A stretch of 64,000 nucleotides of DNA from Paramecium pentaurelia (lineage: Eukaryota > Ciliophora > Oligohymenophorea > Peniculida > Parameciidae): the NCBI GenBank assembly GCA_905183005.1, contig CAJJDO010000091.1, positions 1 to 64,000 of the forward strand, given 5' to 3'. Each line of letters starts with the position of its first letter. Positions within the stretch are counted from its first letter, which is position 1. Of the stretch, positions 1 to 13,044 are shown one piece after another. Under the pieces are notes generated by a model. It saw nothing but the letters and a program-made list of their open reading frames with translations. It made no database searches and was not told the origin of the DNA. Position numbers and translations under genes: made by a program.

Positions 1-217
1 CTGAATAGCTGAATCAATATACTACAATCCTTCTTCAAATCTATTCATTTTATATAAAGCATTAGCTATAACAATATTTTTCATTTTTACCTTTTTTATA
101 ATAATTTTCTGAATTTTAAGAATCTCTATCAATCAAGTAATCTAAAAAGTTTAGCGCGAAAAGATTTATATTTGAATTTTCACAAATATACTTAAAATAT
201 TCATTATTTTTTTTCAT
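1..217 (-). CDS. TPR-repeat protein, 5' part only (gene runs off left edge)
   Basis: Read leftward with TAA/TAG as Gln, an ATG at 215-217 opens a frame beginning MKKNNEYFKYICENS. A 25-nt GT...AG intron lies at about 76-100, and the second exon reads ANALYKMNRFEEGLQYIDS, a textbook tetratricopeptide repeat (the A..AL.....EE.L.....AI spacing). TPR proteins are helical scaffolds for protein-protein contacts; no catalytic role is suggested. Only about 60 residues are visible, so the rest of the repeat array and the partner cannot be judged. TPR proteins are a very large family in Paramecium, and two more occur in this window. The start codon is the first in-frame ATG; an upstream exon is possible because an AG precedes it closely. 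Confidence 0.6.
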
Positions 218-1699
218 ATTATTAGACACCTGTTTATAAAAATGAAAATTGTTTTTATTTTACTCCTCTTGTCTCTCACTTTTTATCACTTTTTTATTAT
301 ATTTTTCATTAAATGATTATTTTAGGTATTTCAAACTTTTCATTTATTATTTTTTATTATAAAGATTCCAAATATCCTTATATCTCTTTTTTTGAATATT
401 TAATAACTAAAACCCCTTTTTATTATTTTTTTGCTTTCTGTTGATTATTATACTAAATAATTTTTAACTTTGAATCATCTATTATGCATTTTATTATTGA
501 CTTTATATATTAAGATTAAGAATCCTCTCTAAATATCCAAAAATATCAATAAACCAATTGAATGATTAATTTTCAATAGATTTCCTTACTAATTCTGAGT
601 TAAACTTATTTTAATTCATTATTTTTTCTAAACAATTTCTAAATCTGATTATTAAATTTTATATTAGAACTTTTTTGATAATTTTGAAATTTAGAATGCA
701 AAAGAAGATGGGTCATTGAGCTCAAGAATGTAACTTATTAAATTTTATATACTCGTATTAATACGTAAAAGTACATTAGCGCATTATTGTTTTACTTAAA
801 ATGTCAATCAAGTTCTAAACTAAATTAAGAAAATAATATCTTAATAGCAGATTATATTGATTAATTTAAAAAATTATTTTATACATATCATACTTCTAAG
901 TAAAAAATAATTATTAACAATATGATTTTGAATTTATTTATTGTGATAATCAAATTCTTTTCTAATAAAAAAATTACCACCTGTAGACTGTTATTAGGTT
1001 TTCTTTCTCCTGAAAAAAGGTATGCTACATCAAATTAGTGAATTTAATTGTTGAATATACTTATACACTAGATAGCTTGTGGAAATTATTTGGTTAAAAT
1101 GGGAATATCTAATAAATTCTTAAAGTTTTGAAAATTAATTTTTTTAATCTCAAAATACTTTTTCCAATTCCTTAAAACAAAAATGTAAATAAAACGAAGA
1201 AGTTTAAATTAACTTTATTTTTTATAAATCCCTAATTAGTTATATTGTTATAAACAGATATTCGCATTAGAATTGTTAAACTAAAGATATATTTCTAAAA
1301 TTCTAAAATAATAAAATTTCAAAAATTTTAGCTTGGTTAATAATTAAATAAATTAACAATATCCTTATTATTTGCAACAATTAATTCTGTCATAATTTTT
1401 AATTATATTTTATCATGAAAAAAATATTTTCTTATAAACAATTTGAGACTTTGATTGTGAAATTCATATTTTATGATGTTTATAAGTAATTAATTTGATG
1501 AATTAATTACTTAACATAATGAATTTCAAAATTATCTAAAGAAATTTTTTAATTTGATTGAAATTTCATAGATTCACAATTTTAAAACAAGTATTCAACG
1601 AAGTTCTTAATTTATTTAAATATTATTTAATTAAGTTATGATGAATTGTTGAACAATTATTATGGGTATCATTATTTAGTTATGTAGAGCCAGCTAAAC
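218..1699. other. AT-rich stretch without a supportable gene
   Basis: Very AT-rich sequence with frequent TGA in all frames and homopolymer runs. Short open frames exist, but none has a family motif or the codon texture of the real genes to the right. Probably intergenic sequence plus unrecognisable relics. Confidence 0.5.
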
Positions 1700-2130
1700 A
1701 TTTTTCAACTTATTAGATGTTTAATTCCATGTATAAGTTTAAGAAGAATTAGTATAGTATTTCCGTTAACTTTATCAGTAGCTGAATTAGGTGTGAATGC
1801 ACAAACAACTTTATTTGTACCATTTAATCTTTCTCCATTACATGCTTCTTGTATTACAAACACATTTTCACCAGGAATATCATCACCACAAGCAGAATTA
1901 TTTATAAACTCATCTATATCTTCAAATTACATTGATCTACATGATTTGGTTTGTGTAGTTTAACCAATAGGGTAAAGAAGATATATGTACAATCTGCTTC
2001 GCCGTAACATCCAGGTCGTATAACTTGGGCAATGTTAAAGAGGATACATTTAGTTCCATTGGTTTTATTGGAACTGTAAATTGGCTGTTAATGGAGCTAC
2101 AGTTTTTGGTAATTGAGGCTATACCCATAA
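1700..2130 (-). pseudogene. Cys-containing surface-protein-like relic
   Basis: The minus strand shows protein-like segments in more than one frame: PGCYGEADCTY around 2000 and then, after a frame change near 1935, NNSACGDDIPGENVFVIQE followed by ACNGERLNGTNKVVCAF at about 1785-1900. The spacing of cysteines among Gly, Asn, Asp and Thr resembles extracellular Paramecium surface (immobilisation-antigen-like) proteins, but I cannot assign a specific family. No single frame stays open across it, so it is most likely a decayed gene. It is head to head with the plus-strand relic that follows. Confidence 0.4.
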
Positions 2131-2149
2131 CAGTGTGATAAAAAATATA

Positions 2150-3175
2150 TTAATGATAAAGATTTTAAATATAATTTTATAACTAGTGCACCATCTACTA
2201 GATGAAAGACTTGTGATTACTTTTTTTATCCAAATAGTAGTGGTCTTTATTAAAAAGTGACTGATTCAACTAGTTTAACTAAAGTGGCATCACAATCTTG
2301 TGCTAATTAGAAAATAGATTCAACTAAGATAGAAGCATAAAAGAAAATCATTATATTGTAAAAGTATTAAGACAAACTGCTATTTTCAAACTAGATGTTA
2401 AAATGGCTGTGACAATAATGGAATACATTTGTCACATCATTTATTGCTTGAGGATAATGGGGAAGCGTTGCTCTTACTAGAGCCAACACAAAAAATAATT
2501 TCTTTGGGCAAGAATAGGTTCAACTTGTAATGCTGCAGCATGCGAGGTATTCCAAACCCGTAAAGTTAGGGAGATTGTGATAATCAAATCTTTTAAATAA
2601 AATAACATCTACACTAGATTGTGCCATCAGTTTCACTGTAGTACCTTGCACACAGAATGAACATAAAAAGATGCTGGTGATACTTGTATGTATGATGCAA
2701 CTATAAAAATTCACATATTGTAATATCAAAGTTGATACTAAATTTGATAATTGCACTTATACATCAGGTGCATTTGACTATTGAGATTATAATTGCTTTG
2801 ATATTACTGATTCAACATCATAAATTTGATTTGATTAGGAGCTTTTGATAGGAAATAAACATATATTTTAGAAACCTTTATAATCCAACTTATGGTTGTG
2901 CTAAAGTTTCAGCATCTGGAAAAGATTAGAAAGCCTATTGTAATTATTAACATCCTATACCAGTTATAAAGGTATAAATGAATGTGCCAATTTTTTAAGA
3001 TAAGAAAATAAAAATGAAGCAACTTATAGCAAGAGTTTGAAAGATTCTACAAAAAAACTACGCATTATCAATGATATAAATGCCAAAATGCAAAGCCTAA
3101 GTGTATTCAGATAATGATAATGATGAAACTGAATGCACAAATGATGTTAATAGTTGAAAAAAATAATTAAACATA
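2150..3175 (+). pseudogene. Surface-antigen-like Cys-rich relic
   Basis: Plus-strand segments include TCDYFFYPNSSGLYQKVTD (about 2205-2280), CYFQTRCQNGCDNNG (about 2375-2425) and DNCTYTSGAFDY then DYNCFDITDS (about 2745-2815). Regular cysteines, a C..G.CD signature and abundant Asn/Thr/Ser match the periodic cysteine architecture of Paramecium surface antigens, which are GPI-anchored coat proteins. In-frame TGA codons and several frame changes show the copy is dead. A true surface antigen gene would be several kb and uninterrupted, so this is a remnant. Confidence 0.5.
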
Positions 3176-3234
3176 TATAAAAAAACTACTAATTGTAGTA
3201 GTAGAAATATAAAATTTTAAAGTCATAAGTTTTG

Positions 3235-3905
3235 TATAAGTACCTAATATATAATCGTAAGCTCTATTTGTCAATTATTATTTAAATAATATAATCCTGC
3301 TTTCAAGAATCTTCAAGTTGATTTCTTAAAATTACATCTTAATGACTATATGGATTAGTGATATAGCATTTAATACATGTGTCTTGATCATGTTTTAATT
3401 AGGTACATAAGGTTGTATTAAAAACCAAACTTATTCCAACACAAACAAATTCTTGAATCCATACTTCACAAGTTGAATTATCTTGTGCTTGGACATTTTT
3501 GAACAGTGTTTTTGTATAAAGTTGTTTCTATAGCTAATGCTATATTTGTTGCAAAAATCTTGGATAAGCTAAGTCTCTTTTTTTCTTTAATTTTTACAAT
3601 CAACTTTGGTAAAACAAGCATCCACTCTATTTTATATGTAGTTAATTTGTCTAATTATATCGATTTTTTTATAAATAAATTATTGAAAATTGCAAAAACA
3701 TGATATTTACTATCTCAAAACAAACCAAACATAATCCCATCGTACTCACTCTATTTGCCCAAATTCAGAGTAGTTAAAATTATAGAGATGGATACAAGGA
3801 TGCATTTTGAATTAACTTCCCAACAATCGCCATAATATTCCAAAAAACAGTAATGATTAGTAAATTTTGTTTAATAAATGCATTCATAAAATATTGTTTT
3901 TCCAT
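3235..3905 (-). pseudogene. Second Cys-rich surface-protein-like relic
   Basis: On the minus strand, YCFLEYYGDCWEVNSKC (about 3780-3845), then a frame with VDACFTKVDCKN (about 3600-3640), then STCEVWIQEFVCVG and LCTQLKHDQDTCIKCYIT (about 3360-3475). Cysteine spacing is again that of a secreted coat protein. Frame changes at about 3510 and 3850 and a TGA near 3720 prevent a continuous product. It lies tail to tail with the plus-strand relic at 2150-3175, so the two are not one gene. Confidence 0.4.
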
Positions 3906-3927
3906 ATTGATTTATAGAAGCGAATTT

Positions 3928-4221
3928 ATGCAAGATTAGGAAGAAAATTATCAATATATTATTCTCTCTAAAGGAATTGGTCTTGAATTAATCTTCCAAT
4001 CATCTCAATTCCTCGATTTTTACAGATTTCAGTTTAAATTTAACGAAAATATTATAGAATGCTAACCAATAGATAAATTAATCTTAGATTTCAACCATTA
4101 AATCTTTTTTTAATTTATATTTAATGATTCTTTTACCATCAAATTAACACAGCCAAAGTTATATTAATATTTTGAATAAATCAAAAAAATAAATTACTAA
4201 TTGAAAATAATGTAATTATGA
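3928..4221 (+). CDS. Hypothetical protein, 97 aa
   Basis: An ATG at 3928 opens 97 codons (TAA/TAG as Gln) ending at TGA 4219-4221, beginning MQDQEENYQYIILSKG and rich in Phe, Ile and Gln. No motif, signal peptide or membrane segment is evident and I do not recognise it. The amino-acid mix looks more protein-like than random AT-rich sequence, but in this code open frames of about 100 codons arise by chance. It may be a relic fragment like its neighbours. Confidence 0.3.
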
Positions 4222-4564
4222 ATATTCAATTCATTTTTTGTTACTTTTCTCCCTAACTCTTCCTTTCTTTAATTATATTCATAATTTAAAATATTATTAT
4301 TAGATAATTCTAATTAATTTATGAAAATAGGATTTGCTGACTTTTTAATTAGTTTAAATAAATGAGAGAGAAATTTAGCAATTAATCGATTTAATTAGTC
4401 AATTTGAATCCCTTTGTATTTCAAAATACAAACTCTTACCTACCCTTCTACTTCTATTAAAAATTATGTTTGATTAAATTTTTATAAAATCTTAATTTTT
4501 TATTCATTTATTTATCATTCCCAACCTAATTGGATTATTTTGTAATCTTCATTTTTATTGAGTG
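4222..4564. other. AT-rich spacer
   Basis: No supportable gene; only short open frames and A/T runs. Confidence 0.4.
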
Positions 4565-4985
4565 ACTTGAAAATTTTTGGCTGTTTGGTTAAATAAATTT
4601 GTATTAAAGTACCTTAATTTGCTCCTCGTGTAATTTCTATATTGATAATTATAATGGCCAAATCTAAGGTTAATGAAATAAAATTCTATTGATTATAGTA
4701 TCTAAATTAACCATAGTTATATCATTTATTCAATATCTTCTCTTTTAGCAAAATATTTTAATCATAATTCCAACTAAATATTCTAGTTATGTAGATTAAT
4801 AGTTTATCATTTCAAAGGATATATAAAATGATGAATTATAAGTGAATTCTTTTTCTTTGTCATTATTAAGTAAATTATTCTGAAAGCAAAAAATTCTTTA
4901 AACCCAGGACTTATCAATTTTTTTCAAAAGAAAACTTCTTGAGTTAATAGTCCATTTTCCAAGCCATTAAGTCAATTATTAGTTG
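4565..4985 (+). pseudogene. Unrecognised coding relic
   Basis: Fragments with protein-like composition, such as LICSSCNFYIDNYNGQIQG near 4610-4665 and FKPRTYQFFSKENFLS near 4890-4945, sit on the plus strand in different frames with TGA codons between them. No family could be named. Confidence 0.25.
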
Positions 4986-5214
4986 ACTAGTATTAATAGA
5001 AATTATTTTTTTTCTATTTGTAAATTTTGAGAAAAATCTATAAGAGTGCAAAGTATTGTAAATTTGATTTACTTGCTAATATTATTTCAGTAATTATTAA
5101 ATGAAAATCTAAATGCTTTAGAAAAAAAAAGTTAATTTTGTCAGACTAATTTTTTAATAAATCTATTTTAAAACATAAATTACTCTATTTTTTTCTAAAT
5201 AATGATAACAATTC

Positions 5215-6133
5215 ATTAATTAAAAATTGTTATGAGACTAAATGATTCAAGACAAATTTGGAGTATTTATTTTTTGAGAATCAATAAAACTTTAAATACT
5301 ATAAATCAGAAGGTGAAACTTTTGATCAATTATATTAAATTTTCGATAGGTGTATAACACATAAGATTTATCATAACAAGTTACTCCATCAAAATTAGAA
5401 TTTGATTTATAGAATGTATTGATTTAGATTTCTTTTGGTATCTCATTTATAGTTATGATAAGCATGTAAACCGAGATAATGCTAAAAAAAATTCTCAAGA
5501 ATAAATGGCAAAATATTTACTATTTATGAAGAAGCTCAAATAAAATACATGAGAAATCAAGGACTTTTAAATTTAAAACCTAATGATATTGAAAAAATTC
5601 TTCCAACTTTAATATGCCCTCAAACGAATCATGTATCTATTTTAACCATAAGCTTTCTGAAAAAGCTCAAGTCTGATAAATACACTACTTGGAATATTTC
5701 TTATACGTTATATTTGTTACTTAAGGGTAGAATATCGAGTCATATTTTACATATAAGTCTTGGTAGATATATGGAATAAGCGATGGGATTCTATAAAAAA
5801 CACATTAAGAAATTTAAATCAAGTTGTTTTCTGAAAAGTATCACACGTAGTTTTTTTCTTGAATAACTCAATAATAATCTCCATAATTCTTACAGAATAG
5901 ATGATTTTAATGACGAATGCACTATTGTTAAAAGTAAAATTTTAAATATTCTTATACCTATATTGGGCTTACAAGATTAAAAACAAAAATTACACAATTC
6001 TATCTAGATAATATTTTTCAAATAATTCGCTACAAAAAACAAAGTTATGTATTCTATATAGTATTACTTAATGTCTTCTCAGCAATAAATCCCAAAATAT
6101 GAGAATTCTTTTCTTGCCATATTATAAGTATGA
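5215..6133 (+). pseudogene. Unrecognised gene relic with a 194-codon open 3' part
   Basis: The 3' part, 5549-6133, is open for 194 codons from an ATG (MRNQGLLNLKPNDIEKIL) to TGA 6131-6133 with TAA/TAG as Gln. Upstream, the protein-like reading continues but hops frame: YKSEGETFDQLYQIF (about 5300-5345), then CIDLDFFWYLIYSYDKHVN (about 5415-5475), then IFTIYEEAQIKYMRNQG. The frame hops at about 5412 and 5505 cannot be repaired with short GT...AG introns, so I treat it as a broken gene of at least 300 residues. I do not recognise the family. Confidence 0.45.
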
Positions 6134-6542
6134 CATTTTCTTATCTCTCCTCTCAACCTTCTAAATCCTCATATTCCATTTTTAATATATCTATGACAAA
6201 ATAATTTATTCCTTCTCTTTTGAATCATTTCTTTGAGAATGAATCAAATTCTGAACATTATTCATAAATCTCTAACTTAATTATGGAAAAGATGTTTTAA
6301 TCATCTATTTTTGTATTTCTTGATTTTTATAAAGTTGTTCTATAAATTTTACCAGTTAAGGTTTACATAATAAGTTAAATTTTTAATCATCCTGCAAAAC
6401 CACTTTACAATCTTATTTAGTGACATTCCATTAATTAAAATATAACAATAATAAATTTTTAACTAATATTTTCTAGAAAAAAAATATGTAAGTTTAGTAT
6501 GTTTTTATTTATTCAATAAAACCATATTGTTTAGATTTCATG
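6134..6542. other. AT-rich spacer
   Basis: Nothing supportable; pyrimidine-rich and A/T-rich tracts only. Confidence 0.4.
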
Positions 6543-6925
6543 ATTTTATTTTAGTGAATGCAATCTTTTATTCAATAATGAAAAAATTAAAATTGTATTA
6601 GAGTGCACCATTTTTTATGTAACCTATAAATTTTTGGATTAAGAAATTATCCAAAATAAGAATCCTAGTGCATTATTTAACAAATATAAACTATATTATT
6701 TCATAATTAGTTTATAGCAAATGATGTAATAATGCATAATTTAATTTGGCAAAGAATGATCTTAATTATACTTCTCCTAATTTTAATTCTCTTAGATCTC
6801 ATTTTTGTTGAATTCATTAATATTTTGATTTTTCATTTTTTGTTAAGCACTAATCAAAATATAAACTAAATAACCAGAATGATTTTATTAATATACATAG
6901 CAGACAATTTAAATATAATAAATGA
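6543..6925 (+). pseudogene. Unrecognised coding relic
   Basis: One frame reads SECNLLFNNEKIKIVLEC and LDQEIIQNKNPSALFNKYK before a TGA near 6757; a neighbouring frame then reads AKNDLNYTSPNFNSLRSHF with further single TGAs. The composition is protein-like and same-strand, so it is probably one dead gene. No family assigned. Confidence 0.3.
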
Positions 6926-9258
6926 AGAAAAAGGATAATATTATTTTTGAAATAATTTGGATATACTAGCAGAAAATTTAAAAACATAAGTTATTAAAAT
7001 TATTTATTGTTATATCATATCCTTAAACTACTATTTAAATTTGAATATTTCCTTGATAAAGTTAAATTATTGACAAAAATCTTAAGTATTATTATGATTT
7101 AGACTGTTAGTGAGTAAAGGTTAACATCAAAATAAATGATGCTTTTATGATGTCTATTTAATTTAGGAATTCTTGCTTATTTTTTAACAATATTTATTAA
7201 ACTTTATCAAATTTCCATTCAGAAGAGAATGATAAGTTAAGCATAGTAAAAAATTAATGTTAAATTTTCTTTCAATAATAAATTAAAATGTTATACTATA
7301 TAACATAGATGATGAAATTGCACTGTTTAGTATATAGTTTCATTTATTCAATATAAAAGATATAAAACTCATAATTACTAATGATCACCTTTTTAATTTT
7401 TCTTATAAGCCTTAAAAAATGCCGTTGTCTCTTTATAATCATTTCATGAACTGGAAAAATTATTTAATTGGAATAATCGGATTCTATGAAATATAGATTG
7501 TTAATTTTTAAGTTATTAAGCAATTTAATATTGATTTGGTTTGATTTTTATATGTTCTAGTCAAGAATTTAGGAATAGAAATTGGAACAATTTCAATATA
7601 AAATATTCTATTGAGAGAGAATCTTTAGATTTCAAAAGAGTAATTTTGTTTTGTCTTTATTAACAATTTACGTTGAAAATGTTTAGATAACAAATAATTA
7701 ATATTAATTTTATCTAAAATTTTTTTGCATTCTTATGTAGTTAATACTATAACATGTGCTACTATGAAAATAACAAAAACAGTTTAAAATATTCTATAAA
7801 ATCTCTTTTTAAATATTCAATCTTATAAAATTGTTGTAATTAATTTAACAATTAATAATCATAATTGTTAAATTAAGAAATATTGTTTATGTATTATTAA
7901 ATACATAATTATGTAAATAAAGAGAATGTTAATAGTTTAATTATTAAAATCCTTAAATGTAAAATATGAAGGTGCATTTTAAATATGGTAGATTGATATT
8001 AATTTTAATGTTATAACATAACAATTCTTACAATCCATCTAAAATATTAATAATTATTAAAAAATATTTGAATCCTTAATAGCATCATCAGATTTCTATT
8101 GTAATAACTGTATCCAGAGTATTTTTGAAATAAATACGATTAAAGAAGGATAAATTAAGCTAGACTAGATTTAAGTATCTTAAGTTTAAAATAATAATAT
8201 ATCATTAATTACAAATATTTCAGGTTGTATAAGATTAAACTCCTGAAATAGTATATTAAATCTTTCAAGAAAGAATAAATAATTTTAGAATATTAGCTTT
8301 TATTTTTACAATATTCCCATCACAAATTCAAAATATCTCTAAATATTTGAAATATATTTCTCTGATTTTCTGATGAATCAATTGTTCTGTTTGCAATTTT
8401 CTCTTTCAAATATTCAAACTAATTTCTAAATGTCATCTAAATAAACAATCATTTAGAATGAAGAGTAATGGATGTAATATTTTTTCATATAGAATAACAT
8501 TGAAAGTATCTGAGATTGCTTTTTAACTCAATAAACTAATGCCTTATATTATGTTTCGAACTGTTAAAAAGGAGTTATTATAGAAGGGTTATACATTTTT
8601 CCCTTTATGAAATTCATAATATTATTAAACTCCTTCTATTTAATACTTACTTATAAAACATTCAACTGTTTATTCTTTTAATATTATTGAAGTAGATTAA
8701 GATCTAGGTATTAAAAATATTATGTCATTCAAATATGTAAACATCTTAAAAATTTAACTTCTTAATTCTAATCCTTTACAATTTTATTTATTCCATAAAA
8801 TTTACTCATTATTATCCTGATAAAGTTTTAGCAATTGTGTGTCATAAAGTATAATAATCAAAATTTAATTAATTATTACTCAGAATAATTTAAGAACTGA
8901 ATTATTAATAAATTCAAATCTATCTATCAATAGTTATAACTTTTACAGAAGGAGTTGATATTTATTCTAAACTAATAATTATAATGAAATTTTTTCAATT
9001 TTCACCTAATCCTTATAATATCCATTATCAATATCAAAGATAAATAAGTACAGATATAAATATATATGATCAAAAAAAGTAATGAACAAATGAACGAGCA
9101 AAAAAATTTACAATAGAACTAGATGGGTAAGTCAAATATTCACTTCCAAAAAGCTTTTCCTAAGCCAAATTCATAATCAAGATATATAAATTTTTAATTA
9201 TTTACTCTATTCAATATTTCTTGTATAATATGTATTTATATGTATATCAACTTATATT
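6926..9258. other. Gene-poor AT-rich region
   Basis: No intact gene seen in 2.3 kb, which is unusual for a macronuclear genome of this type. A weak protein-like patch on the plus strand around 8405-8610 (for example LNKLMPYIMFRTVKKELLQ) suggests a further relic but is too short to name. Confidence 0.4.
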
Positions 9259-11171
9259 TCAATTCAAATAATTTTCTTCATCCCTAAATAAATTAATGTT
9301 TAAAATTTACAATATATTGTCTCCAAACATTTAATACCATATGCCAACTTTTTTTCCAATAAGATATTCAACACAATAAAAGACTTATCCATACCTAATA
9401 GATATTTTTCTCAATTTTACTCATAAAATCCCTCGATTTCTTCGATCCACTTTCCGACCTTAATCGAATCACCCATATGATTATCTTTTAACTTTTCATA
9501 TTGTCCTCCTCCACTTTAGCAAAACACATGAAATTTTATTTGGAGAAATATTAATAACTATTACATCAAATCATCCTTATAAAATATATTCCTCTTCCTA
9601 CTTTTTTACCGTTTTCATATTCCCCTTTATAAGTGACTTCACTATTGCTAATAGCGATAATTAATCCCAATAAATTACCTCTTAAACCCATCACTCAATT
9701 CAATCCATATACCTGTCTTTAATGAACCCAAAAGATTTTAATCATTAATTTTTTCAACAAATGAACCACGACCACTAAATTAAGAAAAAAAATGTTATAG
9801 TAAAATACATCAATTGAATTTTTTCAGCATCATCATCAAAATAATAAATATCCCATTACCCTACTTTAATACCATTTTAGTATTCACCATTATAAGTGAT
9901 TTTGCTATCTCTAATAAACTAAATTAAATGCAATACCTCCAGAACCCTTCACTTAACTCAATCCACTTGCCTATCTTAAGTGAATCTGAAACAGTATGAC
10001 CTTCTAGATTTTTATCATAAGATCCTCCACCACTAAATTCAGGAATCAAGAGTTAATAAAAATAATTACATTATTTCAAAAGGTTTATTATTTCTTATTC
10101 TGTGTAATGTATCCCATCTACCAACTTTTCTCCCATTTTTATAATCACCGATAAGTAAAACTTAAGCCAAACTTAGAAAATTATTATTAATAAAAAATAG
10201 TACTCCCAAAACTTATCATTCAACTCAATCCATTTCCCAACTTTGATGGAATCTACAATTTCATCCTTGTCATATAGTTAATTATATCATCCGCTAGCAC
10301 TAAATTTATTTAAAATTTTCAATTTACATTTATTTTAATTATCTCTACCCGTTCCCTTTATATAAAACATTCCACAGACCAAATTTTTTACCACTCTTAT
10401 ATTCACCTTCATAAATGACTTAACTTTAACTATTAATTAAAATTCAAAATTTCTTTTTACTTCCAAAAGTTATCACTCAGCTCTAGCCATTTACTATTCT
10501 TTTCACCTTACTCATTATATGAACCTCCACCTCTAAACAACTAATAAATTGAGAAATACATTTCACTATTTTTGTAGATATACTTCCAAATTCCGCTTCT
10601 TTAATTATCAATGTAGAGCCCAACATCAAAAATTTGTGCTTCACTTAATTTCGATTTATAACTAAATTCTACCTCCAATAATTTTTTGATAAATCTTTCC
10701 ATAAACCTTACTTCTATCCACACTGAGAGTATTATCCACCAACTTCTTAAATGGTTTCATTATTCCAGTCAGCTGTCCACCTACCTACTTTCAAAGAGTT
10801 CTGCCCGTATTTTCCAGACCACTTAAGATTATTAATCTATTCTAAATTATTAAAGATTTCAGGTTTTTAGAAAGAATCAAGTACTTAATCACTGAATATG
10901 GGGGATAAAAATACGTTCTAAGAATCTATCCATCTTTAGTGTACTTGATTTTCTTTTCTTTAGTAAATGTAATTTAGAATTTAATAGTCTTATACTTTAA
11001 GTAACCAGAATCCCAATATGTAAATTCATGTTCTTAAGTTATATTTTACCATTCATCATTTCCATTTTACATAGTCTTTTACTTTGCCCTTGTATATATA
11101 TAAAATTAATTGCTCTACTTGATTTTTATTTAGCCAGCCCTTGTTGGTTTAAACTAATCAAACAAGGACAT
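9259..11171 (-). pseudogene. MORN-like (KxGxW) repeat protein gene with two lesions
   Basis: The ATG at 11169-11171 begins MSLFDQFKPTRAGQIKIKQS. After about 130 residues a repeat unit recurs: YxGEYxNGxKVGxWD, then GGGSYxE, then KxGKWIELSDxFW, each unit split by GT...AG introns of roughly 25-50 nt at conserved places. Visible copies include YNGEYQNGIKVGQWDIY, GGGSYDKNLEGHTVSDS and KIGKWIELSEGFWR. The glycine/aromatic spacing resembles MORN repeats, which bind membranes or proteins, so a cortical or membrane-associated role is only a guess. An apparent TGA at 9411-9413 falls inside an intron, and the last exons end at TGA 9259-9261. Two lesions remain: a TGA in a GGGSY-like motif near 10285 and a missing base near 9595 after KKVGR. 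Probably a recently inactivated paralogue. Confidence 0.7.
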
Positions 11172-11559
11172 TATTTTTAAATTAAAATTTCAATATAAAT
11201 TTTTCTAATGCCATATAATTCAATTAACAATACTTTTTCGGAAATCATTTCAATTTTTAATAAATGTAGAGGAATGATACAACTGATTTATTTTATACCC
11301 TTTATTTCAACGTAGGAAAATAGTTATTAGATTTAATGTCAAAAAATGCAATTTGGGGTTTTTTTTTTAAATTTGCATGTAATAAGTCCAAAACTAACAA
11401 ATTTCATTTTATTAATTTATTTGTTTTGCTTATGTTGATTATTATAAACTAATTCATGAAATACAAGACAATATTATGCAAAAAGTGAGCTAAAACACTT
11501 TTATTAATAGAACAAAAAAATATACAAAGTAGATTGACCTCACAAAATAACAGATTTGA
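11172..11559. other. AT-rich spacer upstream of the repeat gene
   Basis: No gene supported. The region would hold the promoter of the leftward repeat gene. It contains a T-run of about 9 bases near 11358. Confidence 0.4.
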
Positions 11560-12719
11560 TTATCAAGGTTTGAATTTCAAATTTATAAGTAGATTCAAAA
11601 GTCAAATTAAACCTTATAGCAATAATAATGAGTTAGCAATGATTTAAAAATTAGAAAAATATAAAGAAACTTATTAAATGTCATATAATCTCATTTTAGA
11701 ATATAAGCATTTTCAAACTTTATAACAACTCCCTAGTAATTTTGAAATTTTAAAGAATTCTATAAAGAAGATTATTGATATATTTATATTATGACTTAAA
11801 TCTCTAATGAATTGGCATAATCTGATTGAATCTCTACTTGACCATCACAATATTCATTCAGGAATTTAATTTCTTTCTTAAAATTCATTATCTTATTTAA
11901 TAATCCATAATGTTTATTTCAAACCTAATCTCAATTTTATCTTTTAAACCTCTAAATTTCAATCGAATAAATTAATCATAGAGGGAACTTATAAATTTGT
12001 ATTTAAGTATCATACTTAATTCAATTTAATAGTATTTAATTTTCAAATTATACACTAAGTATTTAAAGGAAATAAATGAGAATACTTTCAATAAGGAAAT
12101 CAAACAGAAGGATAGATAAATAAGAATAATTGAGAATTTACTAGTTATTAGAAAATGGTATTCCTAAATTGTAAGAGATGCCAAAAAATAGAGAAAAAAA
12201 TTTATCTTTTAGGATAAATAATTAGTCGACTAAACTGTTTAGTCCTTCAATCGTGTTATATTAAACCAAGAATGAAAATAAGGTTATATTGTAAAAGGAT
12301 GTGAAGAGAGCTTAGATCATAATGTCAATAATTTAATATCCGAAATTTTATACAATAGATAATTCTTTTACTTATGATGTAACATTCAAATGATATTATA
12401 AAGATAAATTAATTAATAATCATAACATTGAAAAGATGTTAGACCCATCGCAGTATTTAAAGCTAACCGTATAAACTTTTAATAAAACTCTTATTTGATT
12501 TATCAACTAATTTATACAATTTATTTGTTTACTCAAATAATTCAATCAAGTATAAAGAATCAGTTCTAGAATTTTGTCATAGATTAAGCTTTATAAATAA
12601 CTGTCATTTTTTAATCAAATAGTCTATTGAATTTTTCTATTGTAACTAATGAAGGTAGATATAAGTATTTTTTAAAATATATCAAAATCTTATTAAATTT
12701 ATGAATTAATAATGAAATG
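11560..12719 (+). pseudogene. Unrecognised large coding relic
   Basis: One plus-strand frame is protein-like for several hundred codons, interrupted by scattered TGAs: DYQGLNFKFISRFKSQIKPY (about 11560-11620), NELAMIQKLEKYKETYQMSY (about 11635-11695), LMNWHNLIESLLDHHNIHS (about 11800-11860) and, after a frame change near 12365, NNHNIEKMLDPSQYLKLTV. At least four in-frame TGAs are present, and short introns do not remove them all. I could not identify the family. Confidence 0.45.
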
Positions 12720-13044
12720 ATATATTTATTAATTTATTAAAAATTAATATTTTATATTTTTCAATTAGAATTTTTATTTTTAATTATTTGTTTTGTAAAA
12801 TCAATATAAAAATAGGTAATTAATATCATTTAAAACACAAGAATTTAGTTTATCTATCAACTTTAAAGTAGATGTGTAATTTTTGAATGGCCTAAATACT
12901 AATTATATTAAAAACGGCAAATAGGGAAATTATTAATTTTAAAATGATATAAACTTTTGAAGTAATTGAGAAATTTTATGATTTTCATACTTATAAATTA
13001 AAAGAATAAAACCAAATTTATTTAATTTTCAAGCTTATCTAACA
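12720..13044. other. AT-rich spacer
   Basis: Nothing supportable. Confidence 0.4.
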
